Assembly: GCF_000317285.1 (NCBI RefSeq)
Contig: NZ_AJLN01000108.1
Span: 1 to 60,879, forward strand
Length of the DNA stretch: 60,879 nucleotides
Source of the DNA: Chlorogloeopsis fritschii PCC 6912
GTDB taxonomy: Bacteria > Cyanobacteriota > Cyanobacteriia > Cyanobacteriales > Nostocaceae
Reading direction: 5' to 3'
In this document: piece after piece, positions 45,511 to 53,305 of the stretch
Numbering within the stretch: the stretch's first letter is position 1
Layout of the letters: each line of letters opens with the position of its first letter
Made by a program: the position numbers and the translations under genes
Notes under the pieces: model-generated
What the model saw: only the letters and a program-made list of their open reading frames with translations
The model's database searches: none
What the model was told of the DNA's origin: nothing

Positions 45511-46710
45511 ATGGACGTAGATAAGACAAAAGACGTAGATAAAACAAAAATAGATAAATTTGCTCAAAAAACACAGGCAATGGACAAACGTATAGCTAAA
45601 TTATACGAAAATGTGATTGCTATGCCTGTGATAGCAAATACAGTACCGCAAGCTCTGATCGAACTTGGCAGCGCTTCACAAAAACTACACCAGGCAATAG
45701 AGGAACTCTATCAGCAAAATGAGCAACTAGAACAAACACAAGAAATTTTAGAACAGGAGTTTGAACGCTACGAGGAATTATTTGAGGAAGCGCCAGACGG
45801 CTATTTAGTGACTGATCCACAAGGCTGTATCCAGGCAGCTAATCGTACTGCTGCTAAGTTGCTCAATGTTGAAAAGCGTTTTCTATTGGGCAAACCAATG
45901 ATTAGTTTTGTTGCCTTAGAACAACGTCAGTACTTTCGTACCTTCCTTAGTCAGTTAAGCCAATATCGCAAAAATCAAGAGTTATTTATAGGCTTACAAC
46001 AACGCAATGGTGAGTTCTTTGAGGCAGCATTAACAGTTGCAGTTACTTACGATCAGCAGGGAAAAGCCCAAAATATACGTTGGTTGCTGCGAGATATAAC
46101 TGACTCTCGACGAGGGGAATTAGCACTAAATAAAAAAGACTACAGCTTTAGTAGCGATCGCCCTGTACATAAGTATTCCAAAAGAGAAATTATCCCTTTA
46201 GATCCACAAACGCTTTGGTATGTCCATCAAGGCATTGTCAAACTGTCTACACTTCATGAAACTAATGAAGAAGTACTGGTAGGGTTGGCAGTGCCAGGAA
46301 TGGTTTTTGGCTCTTACATGACTTCTCTAAAAACTTACCAAGCTACAGCGCTTTCGGATGTTGAATTAGTGTCAATTTCTGTATTAGAAATCATAGCTTC
46401 TCCAAGTTTAAGTCATGCTCTTTTACCAAAGATAAATCAGCGATTACAGCAGACAGAGTCTTTTTTAGTTATTTCTGGTTTACGAAAAGTACAAGACAGA
46501 TTGGATCGTTTTTTGCAACTTCTAAAAGAGGAAACTGGTGAAAAGGTAGCACAGGGAACTCGTATTTTGGTTCGCCTAACTCACGAAGATTTTGCTAATG
46601 CCTGCTGTACTACCAGAGTAACTATTACACGATTATTGTGTAAGTTAAAAACACAAGGAAGAATTTCTTTTGATGCTAATAGATATATAATCTTAAGAAA
46701 TATCGACTAG
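45511..46710 (+). CDS. PAS-domain / CRP-family fusion transcriptional regulator
   Basis: 399 aa. Coiled coil (about residues 50-92, LHQAIEELYQQNEQLEQTQE), PAS domain (about 92-200, EEAPDGYLVTDPQGCIQAAN...), CRP-like beta-roll (about 215-310) and a CRP/FNR winged HTH (about 345-392, LTHEDFANACCTTRVTITRLLCKL). The beta-roll lacks the GE(L/I)A...RxA phosphate-binding cassette of true cyclic-nucleotide receptors, so cAMP is unlikely as ligand; the PAS domain is the probable sensor. The N-terminus has a duplicated DVDKTK. No histidine kinase domain. The 3' end overlaps the convergent small gene by 4 bp. Target genes unknown. Confidence 0.88.
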   Translation: MDVDKTKDVDKTKIDKFAQKTQAMDKRIAKLYENVIAMPVIANTVPQALIELGSASQKLHQAIEELYQQNEQLEQTQEILEQEFERYEELFEEAPDGYLVTDPQGCIQAANRTAAKLLNVEKRFLLGKPMISFVALEQRQYFRTFLSQLSQYRKNQELFIGLQQRNGEFFEAALTVAVTYDQQGKAQNIRWLLRDITDSRRGELALNKKDYSFSSDRPVHKYSKREIIPLDPQTLWYVHQGIVKLSTLHETNEEVLVGLAVPGMVFGSYMTSLKTYQATALSDVELVSISVLEIIASPSLSHALLPKINQRLQQTESFLVISGLRKVQDRLDRFLQLLKEETGEKVAQGTRILVRLTHEDFANACCTTRVTITRLLCKLKTQGRISFDANRYIILRNID

Positions 46711-46925
46711 TTAATTACTCCATGAATATCTGTTTCATGCAATAAAATCGTTGTTTCGCTGCCAATTCTACCCATATCTGGTTCTGGCCCTTTTTCCATC
46801 TCAACGGCATATTTCCAGGTGTTGGAATCAACATGAAAATCTAAAATTGTACCAACACCTCCAAGAAAATAAACAAACTGATGGATAGTAAACTTGGGTG
46901 GCATTAGCTGCTGATGACTCTTCAT
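46707..46925 (-). CDS. Conserved small cyanobacterial protein
   Basis: 72 aa (or 65 aa from the ATG at 46904). The compact beta-rich sequence has recurring features KFTIHQFVYFLGGVGTI, KYAVEMEKGPEPDMGRIG and TTILLHETDI, which I recognise as a small conserved family of filamentous cyanobacteria without a function. It resembles a KOW/SH3-like barrel by pattern only. It converges on the PAS-CRP gene, their ends overlapping by 4 bp. Confidence 0.75.
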   Translation of the reverse strand: MKSHQQLMPPKFTIHQFVYFLGGVGTILDFHVDSNTWKYAVEMEKGPEPDMGRIGSETTILLHETDIHGVIN

Positions 46926-47589
46926 TTTTAGTTTCCATTTTCACTCGTTAACTACTAACTAAATTAACTAATAAGATTTTTGGTATCTTCTAACTAGAGC
47001 ATAGATTAGTCTTCTATCAAAAGTTTGTTTAGCATTAAATTAATATGTGTTTGTCAATACAATAATTCTCTTGATTGCCATCAAGCAATATTATTGCTTT
47101 TTACCCATTAATCTCATTGATGAAATAGTCTTAAATTTCCTATAAATTCCTGATATAAACAGTAAGTGTATCGTTTTTATCATTAGCAATATTAAGTTCA
47201 ATGCGGAAAATGTATTACCAATCACATTCTTATGTAAAACGGACTTCTTTCCTTGGATAGAAGTGTATTGAGTATAGAATATAGTTAACTTTTTAATAAG
47301 CTTAGATTTGATTCAGACAAGTATTCTGGGGCCAGAAGATTACAAGGTATTACCAATTAGCCTTGTAATCTTCTTATCTTTATTTCTGTTAGTTAATAAA
47401 TACTTTTGTGCTTTTGATTCTCAAAATATCTAAATTTAAAATTTAATATTTTTATCAGTAACTCTATTATCTGATTAGTTAAAATGTTTACCTGAGGAGA
47501 GAGATAGCTACCAATTACTGTACGAGCGGGTTTTGTTAATGATATCTCTAGTGGAGCGATCGCCTATCTACTCAACCCGCCCTAAAAAA
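46926..47589. other. AT-rich intergenic region with an isolated strong inverted repeat and a MITE-like copy
   Basis: 46930-47330 holds no recognisable gene. 47334-47374 is a 14-bp perfect inverted repeat (AGAAGATTACAAGG / CCTTGTAATCTTCT, 13-nt loop) with no gene upstream to terminate. 47520-47583 is a diverged GAGCGGGTTTTG...AACCCGCCC hairpin element abutting the ABC permease start. Confidence 0.5.
47520..47583. repeat. MITE-like hairpin element, diverged copy D
   Basis: Outer arms GTACGAGCGGGTTTTGTT and CAACCCGCCC keep the family ends; the interior differs and contains a HIP1-like GCGATCGC. It ends 6 bp before the ATG of the ABC permease, so it supplies the 5' leader of that gene. Confidence 0.6.
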
Positions 47590-48525
47590 ATGACAAGTGA
47601 CTTTTTCTCAGATTACCTCATTGCCAGTTTGCGCCTTACTGTACCCTTAGCATTTGCTGCCTTAGGAGGACTTTACTCGGAACGTTCGGGAGTGCTAAAT
47701 ATTGCTTTGGAAGGTATGTTGCTAACTGGTGCTTTTAGTAGTGCAGTAGCAACTTTTTACACTGGTAATGTTTGGATTGGTGTGATTGCAGCGATAATAG
47801 CTGGTGGATTTGTAGGGCTAACCCATGCTTTTTTATGCGTCAGTTTATACGTTAATCAATTAGTATCCGGTTTGGCGATTAATTTGGTAGCTGCTGGGAT
47901 AACATCTTTTTTAGCACGGCTAGTGTTTCATGGTAGTAGCACCCAACGTTTACCAGGAATCGAGCCGATTATTATTCCCAACCTTGTCAATATTCCCCTC
48001 GTTGGTTCTTTGTTATTTCAGCAGGACATTCTTGTATATTTACTTTTGACTTTACTTATTTTTACTACTTATCTTTTGTTTAAAACTAGTTTTGGTTTAA
48101 CCTTGAGAGCGGTTGGAGAATATCCCAAAGCTGCCGATACTGCTGGAGTACCTGTACAGCGCGTGCGTTATTTAGCTGTAGCCATAAGTGGGTGTCTTGC
48201 TAGTTTGGGAGGTGCTTATTTAAGCTTAGTTCAAGTCAGATATTTTGCTGAGGGCATGAGTGCCGGTAAGGGATTTATTGCTATAGCAGCCTTAATTTTT
48301 GGTAAGTGGCATCCGCTTGGCAGTGCTTTGGCTTGTTTTTTATTCGGTGCCACCGAAGCTTTACAATTGCGGATTCAAGCCTTGGGCGTGGATATACCTT
48401 ATCAGTTTTTGGTGATGTTACCCTATGCGATCGCCTTACTCGCCTTGTTGGGGTTAGCAGGTAAATCAACACCTCCAGCAGCGTTAGGAGTACCGTATGT
48501 TCGAGATAATCGAGCAAGTAAATAA
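47590..48525 (+). CDS. ABC transporter permease, nucleoside/simple-sugar type
   Basis: 311 aa from ATG at 47590. The frame is open back to a TTG at 47533, but that part lies in the repeat element. Eight or so transmembrane helices; the BPD_transp_2 signature GVLNIALEGMLLTGAF (about residues 29-44) is typical of purine-nucleoside/bmp-type importers (YufQ/NupQ), as is LRAVGEYPKAADTAGVPVQRVRYLAVAISG (the cytoplasmic coupling loop). Partner permease, ATPase and binding protein are not adjacent, so the system must be split across the genome. Confidence 0.9.
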   Translation: MTSDFFSDYLIASLRLTVPLAFAALGGLYSERSGVLNIALEGMLLTGAFSSAVATFYTGNVWIGVIAAIIAGGFVGLTHAFLCVSLYVNQLVSGLAINLVAAGITSFLARLVFHGSSTQRLPGIEPIIIPNLVNIPLVGSLLFQQDILVYLLLTLLIFTTYLLFKTSFGLTLRAVGEYPKAADTAGVPVQRVRYLAVAISGCLASLGGAYLSLVQVRYFAEGMSAGKGFIAIAALIFGKWHPLGSALACFLFGATEALQLRIQALGVDIPYQFLVMLPYAIALLALLGLAGKSTPPAALGVPYVRDNRASK

Positions 48526-48543
48526 AATCTTATTTGCTGTAGC

Positions 48544-48773
48544 TCATGGCAGGTTCAATCGCTTGCGGGCACCAAATCGAAACAGCTGATCAGGTAGTAT
48601 CGCTTTCAAGCGAGGCAACTATTGTGCCTCATTACCAACACAGTAACTTAATCGCGGAGACTGGCTCGAAGCAACACGGACAATTGCTTGTGCAACTTTA
48701 TCAGGATTGTCACCTTGTGCAATTGCTTGATAGACAGATGAGCGAATTACATCACGTAAAGTTTTGAGTGTTA
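48544..48773 (-). pseudogene. C-terminal remnant of a short-chain dehydrogenase, with in-frame stop
   Basis: Reading the minus strand from 48773: LTLKTLRDVIRSSVYQ, then AIAQGDNPDKVAQAIVRVAS, SQSPRLSYCVGNEAQ, a TAG stop, LPRLKAILPDQLFRFGARKR, NLP and the normal TGA at 48544-48546. The xGDNPDKVAxAIVRV...PRLxYxVGxxAxxLPRLKxxLP pattern is the substrate-loop/C-terminal part of a retinol-dehydrogenase-like SDR family. The Rossmann half is missing and the stop replaces a residue (usually Trp) in the middle of conserved sequence. Clearly decayed. Confidence 0.8.
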
Positions 48774-48896
48774 AGATAGGCACTCGCTACCACAACTAAA
48801 TCAAATTTGATTACTGAATCACTCATAGGAATAGGGGACAGAAAAGAAAGAATAAAAGTTTACTGAGTTTTGTCCAAAATCAAACAGGAGTTCAAT

Positions 48897-48998
48897 ATGT
48901 CAATATTTAATGACAAAAATTTTGCACCTGATATCTAAGAAGTTTTACTGAGGCATTCTGCAGCCAGAAGAGACAGAAGCTTGATTTTACCTGATTAA
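48897..48998 (+). pseudogene. Possible gene fragment with an early in-frame stop
   Basis: ATG at 48897 with a good ACAGGAG box 6 bp upstream encodes MSIFNDKNFAPDI, a TAA stop, then 19 further codons in the same frame (EVLLRHSAARRDRSLILPD) before TAA at 48996. The protein-like residue pattern across the stop suggests a gene start that decayed. No family identified; may be chance. Confidence 0.3.
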
Positions 48999-49137
48999 CT
49001 GAGTTAGATAGAAGTAATGAGAAAAATATTTTTTAATTAAAGACTAAAGTTAAACTATGTGATTCGAGTGCATTACGCAAGCATGAGATAGTTCCCAATT
49101 AACCCAACAAAAGTGGCTAAAGTCAAGGTGTGTGTCG

Positions 49138-50373
49138 ATGGAATTATTAGAGTACCAGGTAAAAGAATGGTTTCGGGAGATCGGTATTCCTGTCTTGCCT
49201 TCCCAAAAAATCGAGCATCCCACAGATTTGAAAAGGCTAAAAATAAACTACCCAATTGTACTCAAATCTCAAGTGTATGGGGGTGAGCGGGCAAATGTTG
49301 GCGGGGTAAGGTTTGCAGAAACAACCATAGATGCGATCGCTGCTGCCCAAAGTATTTTTAATTTGCCAATCTTGGGTGAGTTGCCAGAAGTTTTGCTGGC
49401 AGAAGTAAAATATGATGCTGAACAAGAATTTTATCTAGCAGTAGTTTTAGATACAGCTGTTTGTCGTCCCATACTTTTGGGCTGTACACAAGCAGATATA
49501 GATTGGGAATCTGCTGGAGAAAAAATGCAGCATGTTGTGGTAGAACAGGAATTCTCGCCATTTTATGCGCGACGTTTGGCTTTAAAAATGGGCTTGCAAG
49601 GTGCGTTAATGCAATCGGTAAGCGCCGTCGTGGAAAAAATGTATCAATTATTTGTAGAAAAAGACCTTGATTTAGTGGAAATTAATCCCTTAGGAGTGAG
49701 TAGTTCCGATCAAGTGATGGCTCTCAATGGTAATGTGAGTGTCAATGAACGAGCGATCGCCCGTCATCCAGATCTCGCAGAAATGGCGAGAAAAATGGTT
49801 ACTCGCCACAGTAATATAGATTTCAAACCACATTTAGGCAACTGGGATGGGGTAGAACTTCACGGTAAAATTGGCATCCTGGGCAACGGTACAGGCTCGG
49901 TGCTGGCAACTTTAGACTTAGTCGTGAATGCGGGTGGCAAACCAGGTATTTGTCTAAATTTACGCCACGGTTTTCCTACCGATACCTCACCCACTACCTT
50001 TTGCGATCGCCTTGATAAAGCTCTCAACATCCTGGCTGGTGACAAAAGTATTCAAGTAATACTAATTAATTTTTTAGGAAGCCTTCCCCAAGTAGAAGAA
50101 GTGGTGGAAGTAATTGCCAACTATGTACCACATCACAAAAACGATCGCAAACCACAGGTACTGCGCTCCAACAATGGCTCTAAAAGCCGCCGCGAAAGTC
50201 ATTTGCCGCGCTTGGTTGTTCGTCTTGCCGGATCTGAGTTTGATGCAGCTAGAAAATACTTAGCAACAATCAAAACCTCAAGCGATACATCTATAGTAGT
50301 GATAGAAAATTTAGATGAAGCTGTAGTGGAAGCAGTTCGTCTTGTTAAATTAACTTCTCATAAAAAATTTTGA
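49138..50373 (+). CDS. Succinyl-CoA ligase beta-subunit-like protein (atypical)
   Basis: 411 aa with the SucC layout: ATP-grasp domain (about residues 1-235) and CoA-ligase domain (about 240-400). The start MELLEYQVKEWFREIGIPV, KSQVYGGERANVGGV, VEINPLG (about 178-184) and GKIGILGNGTGSVLATLDLV match family positions. However, the Asp of the CLDGKLGAD metal site in the E. coli enzyme is Asn (about residue 197, MALNGNVSVN), and the FGGI motif of the ligase domain reads LGSL. ATG at 49138 fits the family N-terminus better than GTG at 49132. Paired with a SucD-like gene 244 bp downstream that also has altered active-site residues. Confidence 0.85.
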   Translation: MELLEYQVKEWFREIGIPVLPSQKIEHPTDLKRLKINYPIVLKSQVYGGERANVGGVRFAETTIDAIAAAQSIFNLPILGELPEVLLAEVKYDAEQEFYLAVVLDTAVCRPILLGCTQADIDWESAGEKMQHVVVEQEFSPFYARRLALKMGLQGALMQSVSAVVEKMYQLFVEKDLDLVEINPLGVSSSDQVMALNGNVSVNERAIARHPDLAEMARKMVTRHSNIDFKPHLGNWDGVELHGKIGILGNGTGSVLATLDLVVNAGGKPGICLNLRHGFPTDTSPTTFCDRLDKALNILAGDKSIQVILINFLGSLPQVEEVVEVIANYVPHHKNDRKPQVLRSNNGSKSRRESHLPRLVVRLAGSEFDAARKYLATIKTSSDTSIVVIENLDEAVVEAVRLVKLTSHKKF

Positions 50374-50617
50374 TACTTTACCTCAAACTTGCAGTGGCAC
50401 TGGAGGCAAAATAGATAAATCTCTTCTAGAAGAGGTGCTTGTTATGAAAAGGCATTGTGAATATTACTAGCAAGAGCAAATGGGATAGTTTGTTTTGTGT
50501 CATCAAGCTTTAAGACGGATTTGTCGTAATTCTAGTAAAAATTGAGTTTGTATCGATAAAATGCCGTTTTTCACAGTGGCTCACTCTCATCGATTTTAGA
50601 AATTAAAGTAAATTTTT

Positions 50618-51502
50618 ATGAACTTAACGCCAAATAGTAAAGTTGTAATCCAAGGCTTTAGTGAATTTATATCAGCGACTCATGTTGCTCAAATGATAGC
50701 TTATGGAACAAATTTAGTAGCTGGAGTCAATCCTGGATGTGGTGGGCAAAAAATATACGATCTACCAGTATTTGATTTGGTAGAGCAAGTAGTTGATAAA
50801 TTCGGGCTGATTGACACTACGATTATCTGCGTACACCCTTACCAAGTTTTAGATGCAGCATTAGAAGCGATCGCCTCAGGCATCCGCCAAATCATTATCA
50901 TTTCGCCAGGGGTACCACCATTAGATATGGTGCAATTGCTGCGTAAAGCTGAAGCAAAAGAAACTCTAGTAGTAGGGCCAAATAGTCCTGGCATTATCAT
51001 ACCGGGAAAAATTCTTTTAGGCACACAACCAAGTGAATTTTATACTCCAGGCTCTGTGGGAATTATCAGTCGCAGTACTACTCTTACCTATGAAATAGCC
51101 AGAGAATTAACCAAAGCTGGTTTAGGGCAGTCACTCAGTGTCAGTATTGGTAGTGATGCGATCGTAGGTTCATCATTTATCCAATGGCTGCAAATTCTGG
51201 ATGAGGATGATGCTACAGAAGCAATTGTACTAGTTGGACAACCAGGTGGTGGGCGTGAAGAAGCAGCAGCACGTTACATTGCCGAAGCGATCGATAAACC
51301 AGTAGTTGCTTATATAGCAGGCATCAATGCACCACCAGCCAAACATTGGCGTCAAACAGGAACATTAGCAGCAGTAATCGGGCGTCATCCAGATTTTGGC
51401 TCTGCAAAAAGTAAACTGGCTGCTTTTTCTCAATTAAAAGTTCCTGTAGCCGAGCGCCCTTCTCAAATACCACAATTAGTCAGACAAGTAATTAATAAAT
51501 AG
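50618..51502 (+). CDS. Succinyl-CoA ligase alpha-subunit-like protein, phospho-His replaced by Gln
   Basis: 294 aa, normal SucD length. CoA-binding Rossmann domain at the N-terminus (VIQGFSEFISATHVAQMIAYGT, AGVNPGCGG) and ligase_CoA domain with GPNSPGIIIPGK and VAYIAGINAPPAK. The catalytic loop, normally GHAGAI, reads R-Q-T-G-T-L, so the phosphorylated His is Gln246 (the same number as the E. coli His). In the canonical mechanism that histidine carries the phosphate between the two half-reactions, so ordinary ATP-coupled succinyl-CoA synthesis is not expected. It follows the SucC-like gene, and ATG at 50618 is the only suitable start. Could be a CoA-binding or regulatory pair, or an unusual ligase. 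Confidence 0.85.
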   Translation: MNLTPNSKVVIQGFSEFISATHVAQMIAYGTNLVAGVNPGCGGQKIYDLPVFDLVEQVVDKFGLIDTTIICVHPYQVLDAALEAIASGIRQIIIISPGVPPLDMVQLLRKAEAKETLVVGPNSPGIIIPGKILLGTQPSEFYTPGSVGIISRSTTLTYEIARELTKAGLGQSLSVSIGSDAIVGSSFIQWLQILDEDDATEAIVLVGQPGGGREEAAARYIAEAIDKPVVAYIAGINAPPAKHWRQTGTLAAVIGRHPDFGSAKSKLAAFSQLKVPVAERPSQIPQLVRQVINK

Positions 51503-51557
51503 TCTTTTGTCCTTTGTCATGAGTCATTTGTAATTTGTTTTTACTAATGACTAATGA

Positions 51558-53243
51558 CTAAGTAATGCTTTTGTGGCAGATTCCCCTGCTTTTTGCAATT
51601 TTCGCTGCAACTGAGAAGATTAAACCTCCCAATATAATTTCTTGAACAAGAATCGCAAACAAGACTGTGATTAAAGATAATGAAGCCCCTGTCGGATATA
51701 AGGCAATAAGCGGTGCAATTACTGAAAATAGCCACACAACAGTGGCATGATTCGGGTTATTGAATAACAAGGCTAAAATAATTACTGGTAATACAATCAC
51801 AGCGCCGAGGGTAGCAGCAGTCCAAAATATTCGATGCTGAGTTTTCATGAATAACATTAGTTGGGTTAATGCTGCGTAAATCATAGCTAAACTACCAGCT
51901 AAAACGAGAGCATAAATCCCATTTATTTTATGGTTTGTGTCATTTTGTGTGAAGAAAACCAATAGGCTTAGAGAAAAAATAACAATCATTGCATTTAAGG
52001 CGATCGCTACCCATGCTGGACTTTTTTCTCCCCAAATTAAATCTTTGATTGTATGACTATTCCAGAAACTCTTGTAACCAGAGAAGTGCCGATAACGCGC
52101 CCAATCTATTAGGGTTTGGCGATGAGGACTAATAGCAGCAATTAGATATAAAAATAGCCAGAAATGCAAAAAGAAAAGAGATGAGAGATTTTCTCTTATC
52201 GTTGAATAGTGAGAATCTTTTACCAAAACTGAGGAATGCCAATTTGCACATCCTATAGTTAGGACTGTAAAATAAGACGTTAGCAAATAACTTTGCTTCT
52301 TACTTAACATCGTGGCATTGGGATTGGAAAAGCAGCGCTGTAAAGCTTGCCATGCAAAACTTGTCAACACTATATAATTTAAAATTGTTAAGGCAACTGT
52401 AGCGGTAAAACTAGCTCCTATTGGTAGGGCAAACCAATGAAATGTTTCCGATGAGTAAATCGATTTAGAAGCAGAATTGAGTGACAAATGTGGAATCAAG
52501 AAATATGGGTTAAAAAATCTCAGCAAAACTAAAGGGTAATCCACAGGGTTGTAGGATAACCATTCTTTAGTAAGAATTAGGAAACCAAGAACTACTCCGC
52601 TACCCAACCACGCTTGAAAACCACTCAACCAAGAACCAACTAAGCCAAATAACAGTGCAGCACTATAGTAGAAAAGACAAGCTGCAAATATTACAGCGTA
52701 AAAACAGAAAATCAATTCTAATGGAATATCTGCCGCCAAACCTGACCACAAATGCAAAGGAATTGCTAGGGCTAATGTAATATAAACTAAGATTGGAACC
52801 CCTAAGATTTTCCCTACTAAAATAGTCTGAGGAGACTGGGGACTAAGGCGAATAAAATTCAGCGTGTCACGACGTTCTTCTGTGGCTAAATTACTAATTA
52901 GCAGATAAGTTCCTGCTACTAAGAGGGAATAGCAGCCGATAATACTGAGCAATGTAAATAAATTTAACCACAATAGCTGCCAATTTATAGCTAAATTGCC
53001 AAACTCATCTTGCAGGCATTCTGGCATTCCATACAAAATCTTTCCGGTGCAATATTTATTTGAACTTGGGAAACTTTCACTATTATCAGGTAGCTGGGCT
53101 TGGAAATACATAAATAGCAAAAATTGTCCCAGCAAAGAAACAGTAATTGCCAGTATAATGTTGCGTTGTTGTAGACGCCCTTTGATTTCCCGTAAAAACT
53201 GGGGATTCCAGTCTCCAATTTTATCTAAAAGATTTTTTATCAT
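51558..53243 (-). CDS. ABC-2-type exporter permease (paralogue 2)
   Basis: 561 aa from ATG at 53243, preceded by GGAGAG; the frame is open to 53294. About ten to twelve transmembrane helices. The N-terminus (NLLDKIGDWNPQFLREIKGR) and the internal RDTLNFIRLSPQSPQTILVGKILGVPIL are shared with the neighbouring permease, so the two are paralogues. A Cys pair (C65, C76) lies in the external loop after the first helix. Third gene of an ATPase-permease-permease operon. Substrate unknown; the family includes antibiotic and lipid exporters and gliding-type systems. Confidence 0.85.
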   Translation of the reverse strand: MIKNLLDKIGDWNPQFLREIKGRLQQRNIILAITVSLLGQFLLFMYFQAQLPDNSESFPSSNKYCTGKILYGMPECLQDEFGNLAINWQLLWLNLFTLLSIIGCYSLLVAGTYLLISNLATEERRDTLNFIRLSPQSPQTILVGKILGVPILVYITLALAIPLHLWSGLAADIPLELIFCFYAVIFAACLFYYSAALLFGLVGSWLSGFQAWLGSGVVLGFLILTKEWLSYNPVDYPLVLLRFFNPYFLIPHLSLNSASKSIYSSETFHWFALPIGASFTATVALTILNYIVLTSFAWQALQRCFSNPNATMLSKKQSYLLTSYFTVLTIGCANWHSSVLVKDSHYSTIRENLSSLFFLHFWLFLYLIAAISPHRQTLIDWARYRHFSGYKSFWNSHTIKDLIWGEKSPAWVAIALNAMIVIFSLSLLVFFTQNDTNHKINGIYALVLAGSLAMIYAALTQLMLFMKTQHRIFWTAATLGAVIVLPVIILALLFNNPNHATVVWLFSVIAPLIALYPTGASLSLITVLFAILVQEIILGGLIFSVAAKIAKSRGICHKSIT

Positions 53244-53305
53244 TGTAAACTCTCCAATAAAGTTAAGGTGCGTTAGCAAACAACGCACCTTCAAAATTTA
53301 TTAAT

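Larger units (their letters stand above)
48526..49137. other. Intergenic region with gene debris
   Basis: Holds the SDR remnant at 48544-48773 (minus) and a short broken frame at 48897-48998 (plus), both listed separately. The rest has no recognisable feature. Confidence 0.5.

Noticed and set aside
48546-48767. Plus-strand 73-codon frame
   Set aside because: It is the antisense of the decayed SDR sequence, which carries real family similarity on the minus strand.
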